Shown here: piece by piece, positions 8,831-19,087 of the stretch | Numbering within the stretch: position 1 is the stretch's first letter | How the letters are laid out: each line of letters begins with the position of its first letter | Position numbers and translations under genes: made by a program | From: Pseudomonas viridiflava | GTDB taxonomy: Bacteria; Pseudomonadota; Gammaproteobacteria; Pseudomonadales; Pseudomonadaceae | Assembly: GCF_900583165.1 (NCBI RefSeq) | Contig: NZ_UTKY01000008.1 | Coordinates: 1 to 64,000 of the forward strand | DNA length: 64,000 nt | Direction: 5' to 3' | Notes under the pieces: generated by a model | The model's database searches: none | Told to the model about the DNA's origin: nothing | The model's input: the letters and a program-made list of their open reading frames with translations, nothing else

Positions 8831-10441
8831 ATGAGCATTATTTCCATTGGCGTCAGCGGCCTGACCGCCGCACAGATCGCCCTCAGTACCAGCAGCAGCA
8901 ACACCACCAACGCCTACACCACGGGCTACACCTTGCAAGTGGCCAACTTCTCCGAGTCCACCTCGGGCAGTGGCGTGCAAATTTCAAGCGTCGATCGCCA
9001 GTACAACCAATTCGTCACCAGCCAGCTCAACAGCTCAGTGAGTGCCGAAAGCGCGTTGTCGACCTACCAGACCGAAGTCGACCAGATCGACAGCCTGCTG
9101 GCCGACGGCGACGCCAGCCTCGACACCCTGATGCAAAGTTTCTTCTCGGCCCTGCAAACCCTGACCTCCGACGCCAGCGACACCGCTGCCCGCGAAGAAG
9201 TGATCGGCGCCGCGCAAACCCTGACGTCCCAGTTCACCCAATTGGGCAGCTACCTCGACGACATGGCCGATGACGTCAACAGCCAGATCGACGACCAGGT
9301 CACCCAGGTCAACGACATCACCGAACAGATCGCCGACCTTAATAAAAAGATCAGCCTCACCACCGCCCTGGGCACCACTTCCAACACCCTGCTCGACCAG
9401 CGCGACCTGCTGGTGAGCCAGCTCAGCGAACTGGTGGACGTCGACGTCACTACCCAGGACAACGGCAGCTACACCGTATCTCTGAGCAATGGCCTGGCAC
9501 TGGTATCGGGCAACAGCAGCTTCGACCTGCAAACCGCCGTCTCCGCCAGCGACCCGACGCAAACCGTGGTCACCTATGTGGACGCCGCCGGCCACACCAC
9601 CACGCTGGACGACTCCACTTTCGAAGGCGGCTCCATCGGCGGCCTGATGGACTTTCGCGACACCAGCCTCAGCGATGCGCAGAACCAGCTGGGTATTCTC
9701 GCCGTCAGCCTGACCCAGGCGTTCAACAGCTTGCAGACCTCCGGCATCGACCTGAACGGCGACACCGGCACCGCGCTGTTCTCGGTGGCCGACCCGTCCA
9801 CCTACGGCAACACCCAGAACACCGGCGACGCCACGCTCACCGCCACCTTCACCGATGATGTCAGTGCCCTGGCCGCCACCGACTACACCGTGAAGTATTC
9901 CGACACCGACGGCTACACCGTCACCCGCAACGACACCGGCGCCAGCGTCACCTCGGCGTTCGACAGCAGCAGCGCGACCCTGACCTTCGCCGGCATGAGC
10001 GTGGCCATCAGCGGCACCGCCGACAGCGGCGACAGTTTCCTGGTACTGCCCACGCGCAATGCGGCCAGCAGCTTCACCACCCTGACCACCGATGGCAGCC
10101 TGATCGCCGCCGGCACGTCCACTGGCGCCAGCGACAACAGCAATGCCCTGGCCATGCTCAACCTGCAAACTGACAGCATCGTCGGCGGCAGCAAGACCCT
10201 CAGCCAGACCTATTCAGCACTGGTCAGTGACGTAGGCAGCACCGCGAGCAAAATCGCCGGGCAACTGGAAACCCAGTCCAGCCTCACCGAGCAACTGACC
10301 ACGCTGCAACAGTCCGAATCGGGGGTGAACCTGGATGAGGAGGCGGCCAACCTGATCGTCTACCAGCAGTACTACCAGGCCTGCGCGAAAGTGGTGGAAG
10401 TGGGCACGTCCCTGCTCGACACCATCCTCGACATCAACTGA
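8831..10441 (+). CDS. flgK: FlgK, hook-filament junction protein 1
   Basis: The product has 536 residues. The N-terminus (ISIGVSGLTAAQIALSTSSS) and C-terminus (EEAANLIVYQQYYQACAKVV) are the conserved coiled parts; the centre is S/T/D-rich and variable. It joins hook to filament and is escorted by FlgN. AGGAG is positioned before ATG 8831. One oddity is YQACAKV in place of the more usual YQANAKV. Confidence 0.95.
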   Translation: MSIISIGVSGLTAAQIALSTSSSNTTNAYTTGYTLQVANFSESTSGSGVQISSVDRQYNQFVTSQLNSSVSAESALSTYQTEVDQIDSLLADGDASLDTLMQSFFSALQTLTSDASDTAAREEVIGAAQTLTSQFTQLGSYLDDMADDVNSQIDDQVTQVNDITEQIADLNKKISLTTALGTTSNTLLDQRDLLVSQLSELVDVDVTTQDNGSYTVSLSNGLALVSGNSSFDLQTAVSASDPTQTVVTYVDAAGHTTTLDDSTFEGGSIGGLMDFRDTSLSDAQNQLGILAVSLTQAFNSLQTSGIDLNGDTGTALFSVADPSTYGNTQNTGDATLTATFTDDVSALAATDYTVKYSDTDGYTVTRNDTGASVTSAFDSSSATLTFAGMSVAISGTADSGDSFLVLPTRNAASSFTTLTTDGSLIAAGTSTGASDNSNALAMLNLQTDSIVGGSKTLSQTYSALVSDVGSTASKIAGQLETQSSLTEQLTTLQQSESGVNLDEEAANLIVYQQYYQACAKVVEVGTSLLDTILDIN

Positions 10442-10454
10442 GCGGAGTGACGCC

Positions 10455-11651
10455 ATGCGCCTTAGCAGTGCGACGATTTACAACCAGAGCCTGAACTCCA
10501 TGCTCGCCCAGGAAAGCGCCTACCAGACCGCCGCCCAGCAAGTCTCCAGCGGCACGCGAGTGGCCAACCCTTCGGATGATTCCCTGGCCGCTGCCCAAGC
10601 CGTCAACGTGCGCCAAGCCATTGCCGCGAACCAGCAATATGCCGACTCACGCAGCGCCATCAGCACCTCGCTGTCCCAGGAAGAAAGCACCCTGGACAGC
10701 ATCAACGATGCGATCACCAGCGCCCGTGCGCTGATCGTGCAGGCCAACAACGGCACCTTGAGCGACGCCGACCGCGAGTCCATCGCCACCTCGCTGCAAG
10801 GGGTGTACGACACCCTCGTCACTCTGGCCAACGCTACCGACAGCAACGGCAACTACCTGTTTTCCGGCTACCAGAGCCAAAGCCCGGCGTTTGCCACCGA
10901 TGCCGATGGCAACCTGGTGTACCAGGGCGATACCAACGCGGTGACCCAGTTGGTCAGCTCCACCCAGAGCATGGCCAGCGGCGATACGGGCGCGACGATT
11001 TTCCTCAGCGTGAGCAGCTCCGCCGGTTTCATCGCCGAGGCCGGCGACAACAGCGGCAGCGTGACCTTCAGCGGCCCCACCATCACCGACACCCAGGACG
11101 CCAACTACGGCACCGGCTTCAGCCTCACCTTCAGCACCGCCGCCGACGGCACCGCGCAATACAGCCTCGACGGCGCCGACCCAGTGGCCTACACCTCCGG
11201 CGACACCCTGCAAGTCAACGGCCTGTCCCTGACCCTCACCGGCACCCCGGTGGACGGTGACAGCATTACCGTGAGCAAAGCCGCCGACGCCGACCCAGAC
11301 CTGTTCGCCACCCTGAAAAACCTGATCTCGGTGCTACAAACCCCGGTAGAAACCGACGCCGACCAAGCCACCCTGAACAACACCCTCTCCACCGCCAGCC
11401 GCCAACTGAGCAATGCCCAGGACAACGTGCTAACGGTGCAAACCTCGGTGGGCTCGCGGCTGAATCAACTGGATGTGCTGGACACCATCGGCGACGATTT
11501 GGCGCTGAACTACACCGAGCGGTTGTCAGGGTTGGTGGATGCCGACTACACCGAGTCGGTGACCCAATACACCGCCCTGCAAGTGGCGCTACAGGCGGCA
11601 CAGCAAACCTTCGTCAGCATCCAAAAAATGTCGTTGTTCGAATACATCTAA
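10455..11651 (+). CDS. flgL: FlgL, hook-filament junction protein 2
   Basis: The product has 398 residues, longer than E. coli FlgL (about 317), with extra beta-rich sequence in the middle (about 170-280). The N-terminus MRLSSATIYNQSLNSM and the flagellin-like coiled ends (VSSGTRVANPSDDSLAAAQA) are typical. It connects FlgK to the filament. The gene converges on fliR with a repeat pair between them. Confidence 0.94.
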   Translation: MRLSSATIYNQSLNSMLAQESAYQTAAQQVSSGTRVANPSDDSLAAAQAVNVRQAIAANQQYADSRSAISTSLSQEESTLDSINDAITSARALIVQANNGTLSDADRESIATSLQGVYDTLVTLANATDSNGNYLFSGYQSQSPAFATDADGNLVYQGDTNAVTQLVSSTQSMASGDTGATIFLSVSSSAGFIAEAGDNSGSVTFSGPTITDTQDANYGTGFSLTFSTAADGTAQYSLDGADPVAYTSGDTLQVNGLSLTLTGTPVDGDSITVSKAADADPDLFATLKNLISVLQTPVETDADQATLNNTLSTASRQLSNAQDNVLTVQTSVGSRLNQLDVLDTIGDDLALNYTERLSGLVDADYTESVTQYTALQVALQAAQQTFVSIQKMSLFEYI

Positions 11652-11724
11652 CCGCCTCAATGCAATTAGAAAATGTGGCAGGAGGCTTAGCAGTGTCATC
11701 ACTTTTCAAGCCAGACACACATCC

Positions 11725-11819
11725 AAATGTGGGAGGGGGCTTGCCCCCGATTGCGGTGTGTCAGTCAGTACATCTGTAGCTGACCCAACGCCATCGGGAG
11801 CAAGCCCCCTCCCACATTT
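11725..11819. repeat. REP pair (GTGGGAGGGGGC type), inverted
   Basis: Two copies of AAATGTGGGAGGGGGCTTGC-type sequence in opposite orientation, about 50 bp apart. It sits between the convergent ends of flgL and fliR and probably also slows transcription or stabilises the 3' ends. Confidence 0.85.
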
Positions 11820-11834
11820 GGTCCGGTTTACAAA

Positions 11835-12623
11835 TCAAGGGAGGGACATGTTTTCCAACAGATACTGCATAAATTGCAGGGTATTGGTAAGCAAACTGGC
11901 CAAAAACTGCCCCATATCCCCCATCACCACCATCAGCAAACTCAGGCCCACGGTCAGGGTCAGGGGGAAGCCCACAGAGAACACCGTCAACTGCGGTGAC
12001 ACTCGGTTGAGGATGCCCATGGCCAGGTTGATGATCAGCAACGTGGCCACCATCGGCAGGGCCAGCAACAGGCCGGTGAGGTAGATAGTGCTGCCGTAAC
12101 GGGCGATGAGGTTCCAGCCGTTGGGGTCAAAGTGCAGGTTGCCGATGGGCAAGGTCTTGAAGCTGGTGGCCAGCAGCTCCAGCACCATGAGGTGGCCGTC
12201 GAGGGCGAGGAACATGAGGATGGTGATCATGCCCAGGTAACGCGACAGCACCAGGCTGTTGGTGGCGGTGTCGGCCGAGAAGAACGTGGCGAAGGCCAAG
12301 CCCATTTGCATACCGCAGATGTCGCCGGCCATTTCCACCACCGCCAGCGTGACGCGCATCACCATGCCCAGCGACATGCCTATCAGCACCTGTTCCACGA
12401 TCACCCCCAGCCCCGGCCAGGAGAACAGTGCCACGTCCGGCAACGGCGGCAGGTTGGGCGCCAGCAAGAACGCCAACAGCATCGCCAGCCCCACCTTGAC
12501 CTGGCTCGACACGTTTTTATGCCCCAGGATCGGGTCGCTCATCAGGTACGCCAGCACCCGGCAGAACGGCCAAAAAAACGTGGTGAGCCACAGTTGCAAC
12601 TGCGCCGAGCTGACCTCGATCAA
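11835..12623 (-). CDS. fliR: FliR, export gate membrane protein
   Basis: The product has 262 residues with several predicted transmembrane helices. FliR assembles with FliP and FliQ into the helical export-gate core in the MS ring. The sequence GVIVEQVLIGMSLGMVMRV is characteristic. It is the last gene of the fliLMNOPQR operon. Confidence 0.95.
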   Translation of the reverse strand: MIEVSSAQLQLWLTTFFWPFCRVLAYLMSDPILGHKNVSSQVKVGLAMLLAFLLAPNLPPLPDVALFSWPGLGVIVEQVLIGMSLGMVMRVTLAVVEMAGDICGMQMGLAFATFFSADTATNSLVLSRYLGMITILMFLALDGHLMVLELLATSFKTLPIGNLHFDPNGWNLIARYGSTIYLTGLLLALPMVATLLIINLAMGILNRVSPQLTVFSVGFPLTLTVGLSLLMVVMGDMGQFLASLLTNTLQFMQYLLENMSLP

Positions 12624-12629
12624 GGCGCG

Positions 12630-12899
12630 TCAGCCGATCAACGTGGGCAGGCTGGTGAACAAGGCGCGGGTGTAGTCCACCAGCATTTCCATGATCAGCG
12701 GCCCGGCGATCACCAACACTACACACACGCCAATGATCTTGGGGATAAACGACAAGGTGGACTCGTTGATCTGCGTGGCGGCCTGGAACAGGCTCACCAG
12801 CAAGCCGATAAACAGCGTCACGAACAACACGGGCGCGGCCACGATCATGCTCATGCGCATGCCTTTGTAGGCCAGGTCCATGACCATTTCCGGTGTCAT
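12630..12899 (-). CDS. fliQ: FliQ, export gate membrane protein
   Basis: The product has 89 residues from ATG 12899, exactly the family length, with two long hydrophobic helices (about 16-40 and 52-75). The open frame extends upstream but without family-like sequence. It forms part of the FliPQR gate. It is 6 bp before fliR. Confidence 0.95.
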   Translation of the reverse strand: MTPEMVMDLAYKGMRMSMIVAAPVLFVTLFIGLLVSLFQAATQINESTLSFIPKIIGVCVVLVIAGPLIMEMLVDYTRALFTSLPTLIG

Positions 12900-12912
12900 G
12901 TTTACGTCCTCA

Positions 12913-13593
12913 TCAGGTGTAGAAACTCTGCGCCAACGAGCCCAGCAGCAATTGCCAGCCGTCCACCAGCACAAACAGCATCAGCTTGAACGGCAGCGAA
13001 ATGGTCGACGGCGGCACCATCATCATGCCCAGCGCCATCAGCACGCTCGCCACCACCAGGTCGATGATCAAAAACGGGATGAAGATGGTGAACCCGGCCT
13101 GGAACGCGGTTTTCAGTTCGCTGGTGACAAACGAGGGCAGCAGCACGCGCATGGGCACGTCTTCGGGGCCTTGCAAGTCGTCGATCTGCGCCAGCCGTGC
13201 GAACAGGGCAAGGTCGCCCTGGCGGGTCTGGGTCAGCATGAATTTTCGAAACGGCAGACTGCCCTTGTCGAGAAACTGCTCCACCGTGATCTCGTCATGG
13301 GAGAACGGCTGCCAGGCGGTTTTGTAGGCTTGGTCCAGGGTCGGCGACATCACAAAAAACGTCAGGAACAGTGACAGCCCCAAAAGCACCTGATTCGGCG
13401 GTGCCGAGGTAGTGCCCAGGGCCGTACGCAACAGGCCCAGCACAATGATGATGCGGGTAAAGCCGGTCATCATCAGCAAAATCGCCGGCAAAAAAGCCAT
13501 GGCGCTGAGCAGCAACAGGGTTTGCAGGCTCAAGGACCACTGCTGGCCGCCCGCCTGACCGGTGAAGGCGCTGAGGCCTTCGATGCCGGTCAT
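12913..13593 (-). CDS. fliP: FliP, export gate membrane protein (no signal peptide)
   Basis: The product has 226 residues. It contains [17 protein letters not shown] and the C-terminal [20 protein letters not shown], diagnostic of FliP. E. coli FliP is about 245 residues and begins with a cleavable signal peptide; this protein starts at the position of the mature N-terminus. An in-frame TAA lies 27 bp upstream of the ATG, so the frame cannot be extended. The start overlaps fliO by 4 bp, which supports it. Confidence 0.95.
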   Translation of the reverse strand: MTGIEGLSAFTGQAGGQQWSLSLQTLLLLSAMAFLPAILLMMTGFTRIIIVLGLLRTALGTTSAPPNQVLLGLSLFLTFFVMSPTLDQAYKTAWQPFSHDEITVEQFLDKGSLPFRKFMLTQTRQGDLALFARLAQIDDLQGPEDVPMRVLLPSFVTSELKTAFQAGFTIFIPFLIIDLVVASVLMALGMMMVPPSTISLPFKLMLFVLVDGWQLLLGSLAQSFYT

Positions 13594-13976
13594 GAAGAAC
13601 GCCCTTTGCGCTTGAGATTATGTTTGAGCGCCACAGCCAAGCGTTCGGCAAAGTTGTCGCCCGGCACGACGACCGTTTCTGGCTCAGGCTCCGGCGCATC
13701 CATCTGTGCCAACGCGGTGACCTGCTGCGCCGTTACGCCCAGCACCAGCCACTGGCCTCGTACTTCGACAATGACCACTTTTTCGCGCTGGCCCAATCCG
13801 GTGCTACTGACCACCCGCATCTGCTTGCCGGGCGCCAAAGGCCGCGAGCCCACACGCCGGGCCAGCCAGCCGAACACCAGCACGCAACCGAGCACCACCA
13901 CCAGGGCCAGCGCGGTTTTACCCAGCAGCGCCAGGTTCATCACGCTGTCATCGGGTACGCCGAGGGGAGCACTCAT
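13590..13976 (-). CDS. fliO: FliO, export gate assembly factor
   Basis: The product has 128 residues, with one transmembrane helix (about 18-38: [18 protein letters not shown]) and a small cytoplasmic domain ([20 protein letters not shown]). FliO helps assemble and stabilise the FliP ring. It overlaps fliN and fliP by 4 bp each. Confidence 0.9.
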   Translation of the reverse strand: MSAPLGVPDDSVMNLALLGKTALALVVVLGCVLVFGWLARRVGSRPLAPGKQMRVVSSTGLGQREKVVIVEVRGQWLVLGVTAQQVTALAQMDAPEPEPETVVVPGDNFAERLAVALKHNLKRKGRSS

Positions 13977-14443
13977 CGGTTGAGCTTTTGCACACGCTCA
14001 GACGGCGTGATGATTTCAGTGATGCGAATACCGTATTTGTCATCCACCACCACCACTTCGCCCTGGGCGATCAGGTAGCTGTTGATCAGGATGTCCATCG
14101 GCTCGCCCGCCAGACCGTCCAGCGCCAATACCGAGCCTTGAGCCAATTCCAGCAACTGCTTGATGGTGATGCGGGTTCGGCCCAGCTCCACGCTGAGCTT
14201 GACCGGAATATCCATGATCATTTCCAGCTCACGCGCAGCGGCGGTGGGCTGGGGCGCCGACAACGGCTTAAACAGGTTGGCGCCCACGCTGGGTGCCGGC
14301 GCTTCAACGGTTTCGGCCGCCTCTTGCTCGGCCAGGGCGATGGCCCAGGGATCGTCGTCTGCGCCTTCGGCAATGGTTTGTTCGGCCAGGGCGTCGGCCC
14401 ATTCATCCGGCGCTTCGGGCGGGGTGATGTTTGAATCAGTCAT
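13973..14443 (-). CDS. fliN: FliN, motor switch / C-ring protein
   Basis: The product has 156 residues. The C-terminal SpoA domain (about 75-150) has VKLSVELGRTRITIKQLLEL and IRITEIITPSERV. The first 65 residues are acidic and variable. FliN forms the lower C ring with FliM and binds FliH. It overlaps fliM by 8 bp. Confidence 0.95.
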   Translation of the reverse strand: MTDSNITPPEAPDEWADALAEQTIAEGADDDPWAIALAEQEAAETVEAPAPSVGANLFKPLSAPQPTAAARELEMIMDIPVKLSVELGRTRITIKQLLELAQGSVLALDGLAGEPMDILINSYLIAQGEVVVVDDKYGIRITEIITPSERVQKLNR

Positions 14444-15491
14444 GCTCGGATTCCTTGGCAGTGGACACGTGGCCCTTCACGAATCGGCTGGTAGAAGAGG
14501 AGGAAAGGCTCAGGGAGTGGTCGACCAAATCCTTGACCAGTAATGCACGCAGGCCGTTCTGGCTGCCGTATTCACACGTCATGACCGGCACGCCATCGAC
14601 CCGCGCATTGATGATGTCGGGCAATTCGATGGGCAATACGTCGCCCACTTTGAGCGCCATGATCTGCCCCACACGGGCGTCCATTTCGACAAAGTCAGCG
14701 ATCAGTTCAATTTCCGAATGGGTGATCTCCCCGGCCATGCGCTTGTTCCAGTTGCGCTCTTCTTCGGGGTTGGTGTCGGTGAGCGGGCCGTTGAGCAACT
14801 GGCGCATCGGCTCGATCATCAGGTACGGGATCACGATGTTGAAATCGCTGGAGAGGTTGCCCACCTCCAAGTGAAACGTGGCGTTAACCACGATCTCATT
14901 CGGCGAGCTGGTGATGTTGGCGAACTTGGCCTGCATCTCCGAGCGCAGGTACTCGATTTCCAGCGGGTACACCGACTTCCAGGCGTCTTTGTAAGCGTCC
15001 ACCGACAGGCCCAGCAAACGGCGGATGATGCGCTGCTCGGTGTGGGTGAATTCGCGGCCTTCGGACTTGGTGACAAAGCGCCCGTCGCCGCCGAACAGGT
15101 TGTCGACCACCATGAACACCACCGCTGGTGGGAACACCACCAGCGCCGTGCCGCGCAGCGGTTTCATCGCCAGCAGGTTGATGTTGGTGGGCATCGGCAT
15201 GTGCATCGAAAATTCGCTGTAGCTCTGGTAGCGCACACTCTTGACGGTGATGTCGATGCTGCGCCGGATCAGGTTGAACAGCGCCATGCGAAAGTAACGG
15301 GCGAAGCGTTCGTTGATGATGTCCAGGGCGTGCAAACGCTCGTGGATCACCCGATGCTGGGTCGCCGGGTCGTAGGGGCGTACACGTGAGGCGTCCAGGG
15401 TGCCGGCCTCTTCGTGGGCGGCGTCGGTTTCGTCGCTGCCGCGAAGCAGCATGTCGATCTCGTCCTGGGAGAGCAAATCGTCAATGGCCAT
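14436..15491 (-). CDS. fliM: FliM, motor switch protein
   Basis: The product has 351 residues. The N-terminal LLSQDEIDMLL motif is the CheY-P binding peptide, the middle domain binds FliG (GGDGRFVTKSEGREFTHTEQ) and the C-terminal SpoA domain pairs with FliN. The intact CheY-binding motif implies that this motor can be steered by chemotaxis proteins encoded elsewhere, since none lie here. Confidence 0.96.
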   Translation of the reverse strand: MAIDDLLSQDEIDMLLRGSDETDAAHEEAGTLDASRVRPYDPATQHRVIHERLHALDIINERFARYFRMALFNLIRRSIDITVKSVRYQSYSEFSMHMPMPTNINLLAMKPLRGTALVVFPPAVVFMVVDNLFGGDGRFVTKSEGREFTHTEQRIIRRLLGLSVDAYKDAWKSVYPLEIEYLRSEMQAKFANITSSPNEIVVNATFHLEVGNLSSDFNIVIPYLMIEPMRQLLNGPLTDTNPEEERNWNKRMAGEITHSEIELIADFVEMDARVGQIMALKVGDVLPIELPDIINARVDGVPVMTCEYGSQNGLRALLVKDLVDHSLSLSSSSTSRFVKGHVSTAKESEHD

Positions 15492-15494
15492 GGG

Positions 15495-15956
15495 TTACTG
15501 CACGATAAAGTCGGTGTACAGCACGCGCAGCACCGAGGGTTCAGGCTGCTGCGGCGCCAGGGGCTGCTTGAGGATTTCCAGGATGCGTGCGGCGAGCGCT
15601 GCCTTGCCCTGGGGGGTGATGACCTGCGTGGTGTTTTGCCCGCTGAGCAGGGTCAACAACTGGCTGCGCACTTGGGGCATGTAAGCCTGCAATTGGGTCT
15701 GGGTCGCGTCGTCCGCCACTTCCAGGGCAAAGCCCACGTAGAGCAGGCTCGGTTCATCGCGCTCGTTCACCAAGTTGACGGTCATCGGGGCGATGGTGAC
15801 CAGCCGCGGCGCCTGGGGCTTGGGCTCGGCTTTTACGGTTTCATCAGCCTGCGCGTTCTGGCTGATGTACACGTAGGTGCCAGCGCTACTGCCCGCGACG
15901 ACGACCAGCGCCAACAGCAGAATCAACAGCCAGGGGGTTTTGCGGGGGGTGGTCAT
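15495..15956 (-). CDS. fliL: FliL, stator-associated membrane protein
   Basis: The product has 153 residues, with a single N-terminal transmembrane helix (about 9-30) and a periplasmic domain. FliL surrounds stator units and supports torque. It heads fliLMNOPQR on the minus strand, with 124 bp to fliK upstream that may contain the operon promoter. Confidence 0.92.
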   Translation of the reverse strand: MTTPRKTPWLLILLLALVVVAGSSAGTYVYISQNAQADETVKAEPKPQAPRLVTIAPMTVNLVNERDEPSLLYVGFALEVADDATQTQLQAYMPQVRSQLLTLLSGQNTTQVITPQGKAALAARILEILKQPLAPQQPEPSVLRVLYTDFIVQ

Positions 15957-16080
15957 TGGGCAAAAACCATCGAATAAAGAAAGGCGGTTAGGCAGGGCCC
16001 CAGTATGACCACCGCCCTGCCCCGCCCATGGCGCGATAAGACCAGGCTAAGGGCGGTATCTCGCTGTTTTGATTTGGAAT

Positions 16081-17241
16081 TCAGACGTACAGGTCTACCG
16101 CCGAACCGCTCAGCGCCACTTGCTGCACGGGTGTCGGTTCGCTGTTGGTTGGCGGTGCACTTGCAAACTGAGGTTGCGGATCACGTTGTGACTGCCCGCC
16201 CGATGCCTGTCGCGAAGACTGATCGCTCACCGACGCCTGCCCCAACGCAATGCCTTGGGTGGCCAAGGCTTCGCGCAACTGCGGCAATGCCTGCTCCACT
16301 GCCGTGCGTACCGAGGCATGGGCCACTTGGAATTGGGCCTGGGTGGTGCTGTCACTCAGGTTAAGGCTGATGGACAACGGCCCAAGCTCGGCGGGGTGCA
16401 GACGCAGATCAACCTGCTGGTCGCCACGGGTGACCATATCGACCATCTGTTGGCCCAGGTCGGCCGCCCAGTCGGTGCTACCAATGGCGGCGGTGAGGAC
16501 CAGGCTGCTGTTCGCCACGCTGTCAGTGGCGCCGGTGTTCAACGGGGCGAACGACGCGGGCGCAAGGTTGAAGACTGTTTGTGGGCTCGGCTGGCTATCC
16601 GGCGGGCTGTCATCGGTTTGCGCATGCACCGCTGGAATGCTGTCGGCGACGCTGGCGACCAATGCCGGCAGGACGTCGGGCAGGTCGACAGGGTCAGCAG
16701 TGTCATCCGGTTCGTCATCGGCCACGGGCAGGCTTTGTGTGTGGGTCGGTGTACTGCTGATCACTGGCGCGGGGTCGGACGGTGCAACGTTGACTGGCAC
16801 CGGCACGCTTATAGCGATCGGCGGCACAACGATCACCGCAGCCATATCCTGGCCGGCGCTTTCGATCAGGGCCATGCGCTGGCGGATATCATCCAGGGTA
16901 GCGTCGGCCTGGGTGGTGGGCTTGGCTTCTGGGATGTCGACCACGGGCGCATCGGGCAAGACATTCAGCACGTCGTCCGCCGGCTGGGTTTCAACTGCTG
17001 CCACCGGCAACGGCTGAGGCACCACTGGCGCAGGCACCTGGACCGGCTCGGCAACCATCGGAGCAACCTCGGGCTGCACCACCGGCAACGGTTCGGGCAA
17101 CGGTTCCGGCGCGGCAGCGGCAGTCACCTGGCTCAACACCGCCGAAAACGAGTCCACCCGCGCAATCGGCGTATCGGTGGCAGCAGCAATGGCCTGCACC
17201 GGCGCGGCGGCCTGGGGCATTAACGTCGCGAGAATATCCAT
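16081..17241 (-). CDS. fliK: FliK, hook-length control protein
   Basis: The product has 386 residues. The N-terminal two thirds are P/V/A-rich and unstructured, as expected of the molecular ruler. The C-terminal Flg_hook domain (about 265-345) includes QVDLRLHPAELGPLSISLNL. FliK measures the hook and switches export specificity through FlhB. It follows fliJ in the fliFGHIJK operon. Confidence 0.93.
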   Translation of the reverse strand: MDILATLMPQAAAPVQAIAAATDTPIARVDSFSAVLSQVTAAAAPEPLPEPLPVVQPEVAPMVAEPVQVPAPVVPQPLPVAAVETQPADDVLNVLPDAPVVDIPEAKPTTQADATLDDIRQRMALIESAGQDMAAVIVVPPIAISVPVPVNVAPSDPAPVISSTPTHTQSLPVADDEPDDTADPVDLPDVLPALVASVADSIPAVHAQTDDSPPDSQPSPQTVFNLAPASFAPLNTGATDSVANSSLVLTAAIGSTDWAADLGQQMVDMVTRGDQQVDLRLHPAELGPLSISLNLSDSTTQAQFQVAHASVRTAVEQALPQLREALATQGIALGQASVSDQSSRQASGGQSQRDPQPQFASAPPTNSEPTPVQQVALSGSAVDLYV

Positions 17242-17250
17242 GGTGTTCCT

Positions 17251-17721
17251 TTAAAGGCCGCTGTCGAGGGAGGAAGGAAACGTCGCCGCGCGGCGGCGTA
17301 ACTGGCTGGCCATTTCATCGGACTGGCGCTGCTCCACCCGGCCGATACGCACCTGCTCTTGCTGGGCACGCCGATCCAGCAACGCCTCAATCGAGCTGAC
17401 CTTGCGCCACTGCGCCATCCACGTGAGCTGGTGGTGCGCCACTTGTTTGCGGTGGCGTTCCAGGCTTTTTTGCGCCCGCTCCACCGCCTCTTCCAACGAC
17501 TGCAAAAAACCCCGGTAATTGGTCAACGCCGACGGGCTCATGCCGTCCTTGGCCAATTCCAGTTGCAGGTTCTGGCGGTACTCCTGCTGGTACTGGTCCA
17601 AGGTGCGCAATTGGTTGATCACCTGCTGCTCGGCAGTGCGGCTTTGTGCCAGGGCACGGGCGGCCACGTCGCGGGCCTTGGCGGCGATCTCGATCAACAG
17701 GTGCAGGGATTGATTAGGCAT
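17251..17721 (-). CDS. fliJ: FliJ, export apparatus stalk protein
   Basis: The product has 156 residues and is almost entirely predicted coiled coil, rich in Q/E/R. FliJ is the gamma-like stalk in the FliI hexamer and also handles empty chaperones. The call is supported mainly by its position between fliI and fliK and by length. Confidence 0.9.
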   Translation of the reverse strand: MPNQSLHLLIEIAAKARDVAARALAQSRTAEQQVINQLRTLDQYQQEYRQNLQLELAKDGMSPSALTNYRGFLQSLEEAVERAQKSLERHRKQVAHHQLTWMAQWRKVSSIEALLDRRAQQEQVRIGRVEQRQSDEMASQLRRRAATFPSSLDSGL

Positions 17722-17740
17722 CGATGCTTACTCGAAAAGG

Positions 17741-19087
17741 TCAGTTGCCCGGGAACAATAAATTGAGGCCGTGCAGGGTTTCGTCGACGCTGGCGCGGTC
17801 GTCGATGCGCTGTTGCAAAAAGCGCTCGATATGCGGGTACAGGCCCACCGCACGGTCCAGCTGTAAGTCATGGCCCTGGGCATAGGCGCCGACGCTGATC
17901 AGGTCGCGGTTGCGCTGGTAACGGGACAACGCCTGCTTGAGCTGGTTGGCCTTGCGTTGCTGGGCATCGCTGGCGATGGCAGTCATGGCGCGGCTGATGG
18001 ACGCTTCGATGTCGATGGCCGGGTAGTGCCCGCTTTCGGCCAGGTGCCGCGAGAGCACGATGTGCCCGTCAAGAATCGCCCGCGCCGAGTCGGCAATCGG
18101 GTCCTGCTGGTCGTCGCCTTCGCTGAGCACGGTGTAGAACGCCGTGATCGAACCACCACCGGGCGGCCCGTTGCCGGTGCGCTCCACCAGCTTGGGCAAC
18201 TTGGCGAACACCGACGGCGGATAGCCCTTGGTGGCAGGCGGCTCGCCCACGGCCAGGGCGATTTCGCGCTGGGCCATGGCGTAGCGGGTCAGGGAATCCA
18301 TGATCAGCAGCACGTCCTTGCCCTGCTCGCGAAAATCCTCGGCGACTCGCGTGGCGTACAGCGCGCCCTGCAAGCGTTGCAGCGGCGAGGTGTCGGCGGG
18401 CGCGGCCACCACCACCGAGCGGCGCAGGCCCTCTTCGCCGAGGATATTGTCGATAAAGTCCTGCACCTCACGGCCCCGCTCGCCGATCAACCCCACCACG
18501 ATCACATCGGCCTGGGTGTAGCGGGCCATCATGCCCAGCAGCACCGACTTGCCCACGCCAGACCCGGCAAACAAGCCCAGGCGCTGGCCGCGGCCCACAC
18601 AGAGCAAGGCATTGATGGCGCGAATGCCCACGTCGATCTGGCGATCAATCGGCGCCCGCTTGAGGGGGTTGAGCGGTTGGGTATGTAGCCCCGCGTGATG
18701 GGCGCCCAGCAGCGGGCCACGCCCGTCCAACGACTGACCGCCGCTGTCGAGCACGCGACCGAGCAAGCCCATGCCGAGGGGGAAACTGCGATTGCCATCG
18801 CCTTCGTCGGCGGCAAACACCCGAGCACCCGGTTGCAGGCCGTGGATTTCCACCAGCGGCATCAGGTACAGGGTCTCACCGGCAAAGCCGACCACTTCGG
18901 CCTCGGCGAACACATCCGTCAGTTCAATGCGGCAAGCGGCGCCCAGCGGCAAGCGCAGGCCCACTGCTTCGAGCACCATGCCGGTGGCGCGGGTGATGCG
19001 CCCGCTGCGCAAGTGCGGGGCAACGCGCAGGGGCTTGCCCTGGCAGGCGTCCAGCACCTGGCTCCACCGGGCGATATGCGGGTTCAC
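17741..19087 (-). CDS. fliI: FliI, flagellar export ATPase
   Basis: The product has 448 residues. The Walker A loop [20 protein letters not shown], the Walker B strand [20 protein letters not shown] and [20 protein letters not shown] are all present. It is a cytoplasmic F1-like ATPase that unloads substrates at the export gate, working with FliH and FliJ. It overlaps fliH by 4 bp. Confidence 0.97.
   Translation of the reverse strand: MNPHIARWSQVLDACQGKPLRVAPHLRSGRITRATGMVLEAVGLRLPLGAACRIELTDVFAEAEVVGFAGETLYLMPLVEIHGLQPGARVFAADEGDGNRSFPLGMGLLGRVLDSGGQSLDGRGPLLGAHHAGLHTQPLNPLKRAPIDRQIDVGIRAINALLCVGRGQRLGLFAGSGVGKSVLLGMMARYTQADVIVVGLIGERGREVQDFIDNILGEEGLRRSVVVAAPADTSPLQRLQGALYATRVAEDFREQGKDVLLIMDSLTRYAMAQREIALAVGEPPATKGYPPSVFAKLPKLVERTGNGPPGGGSITAFYTVLSEGDDQQDPIADSARAILDGHIVLSRHLAESGHYPAIDIEASISRAMTAIASDAQQRKANQLKQALSRYQRNRDLISVGAYAQGHDLQLDRAVGLYPHIERFLQQRIDDRASVDETLHGLNLLFPGN

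Noticed and set aside
9035..10168. Long minus-strand frame under flgK (and similar frames under fliC, flgE, fliD)
   Set aside because: It is a high-GC shadow of the real gene: Gly/Val/Ala-rich, no ribosome site, no domain.
14718..15389. Plus-strand frame opposite fliM
   Set aside because: It is a shadow frame rich in His/Gln/Arg, with fliM clearly coding on the other strand.
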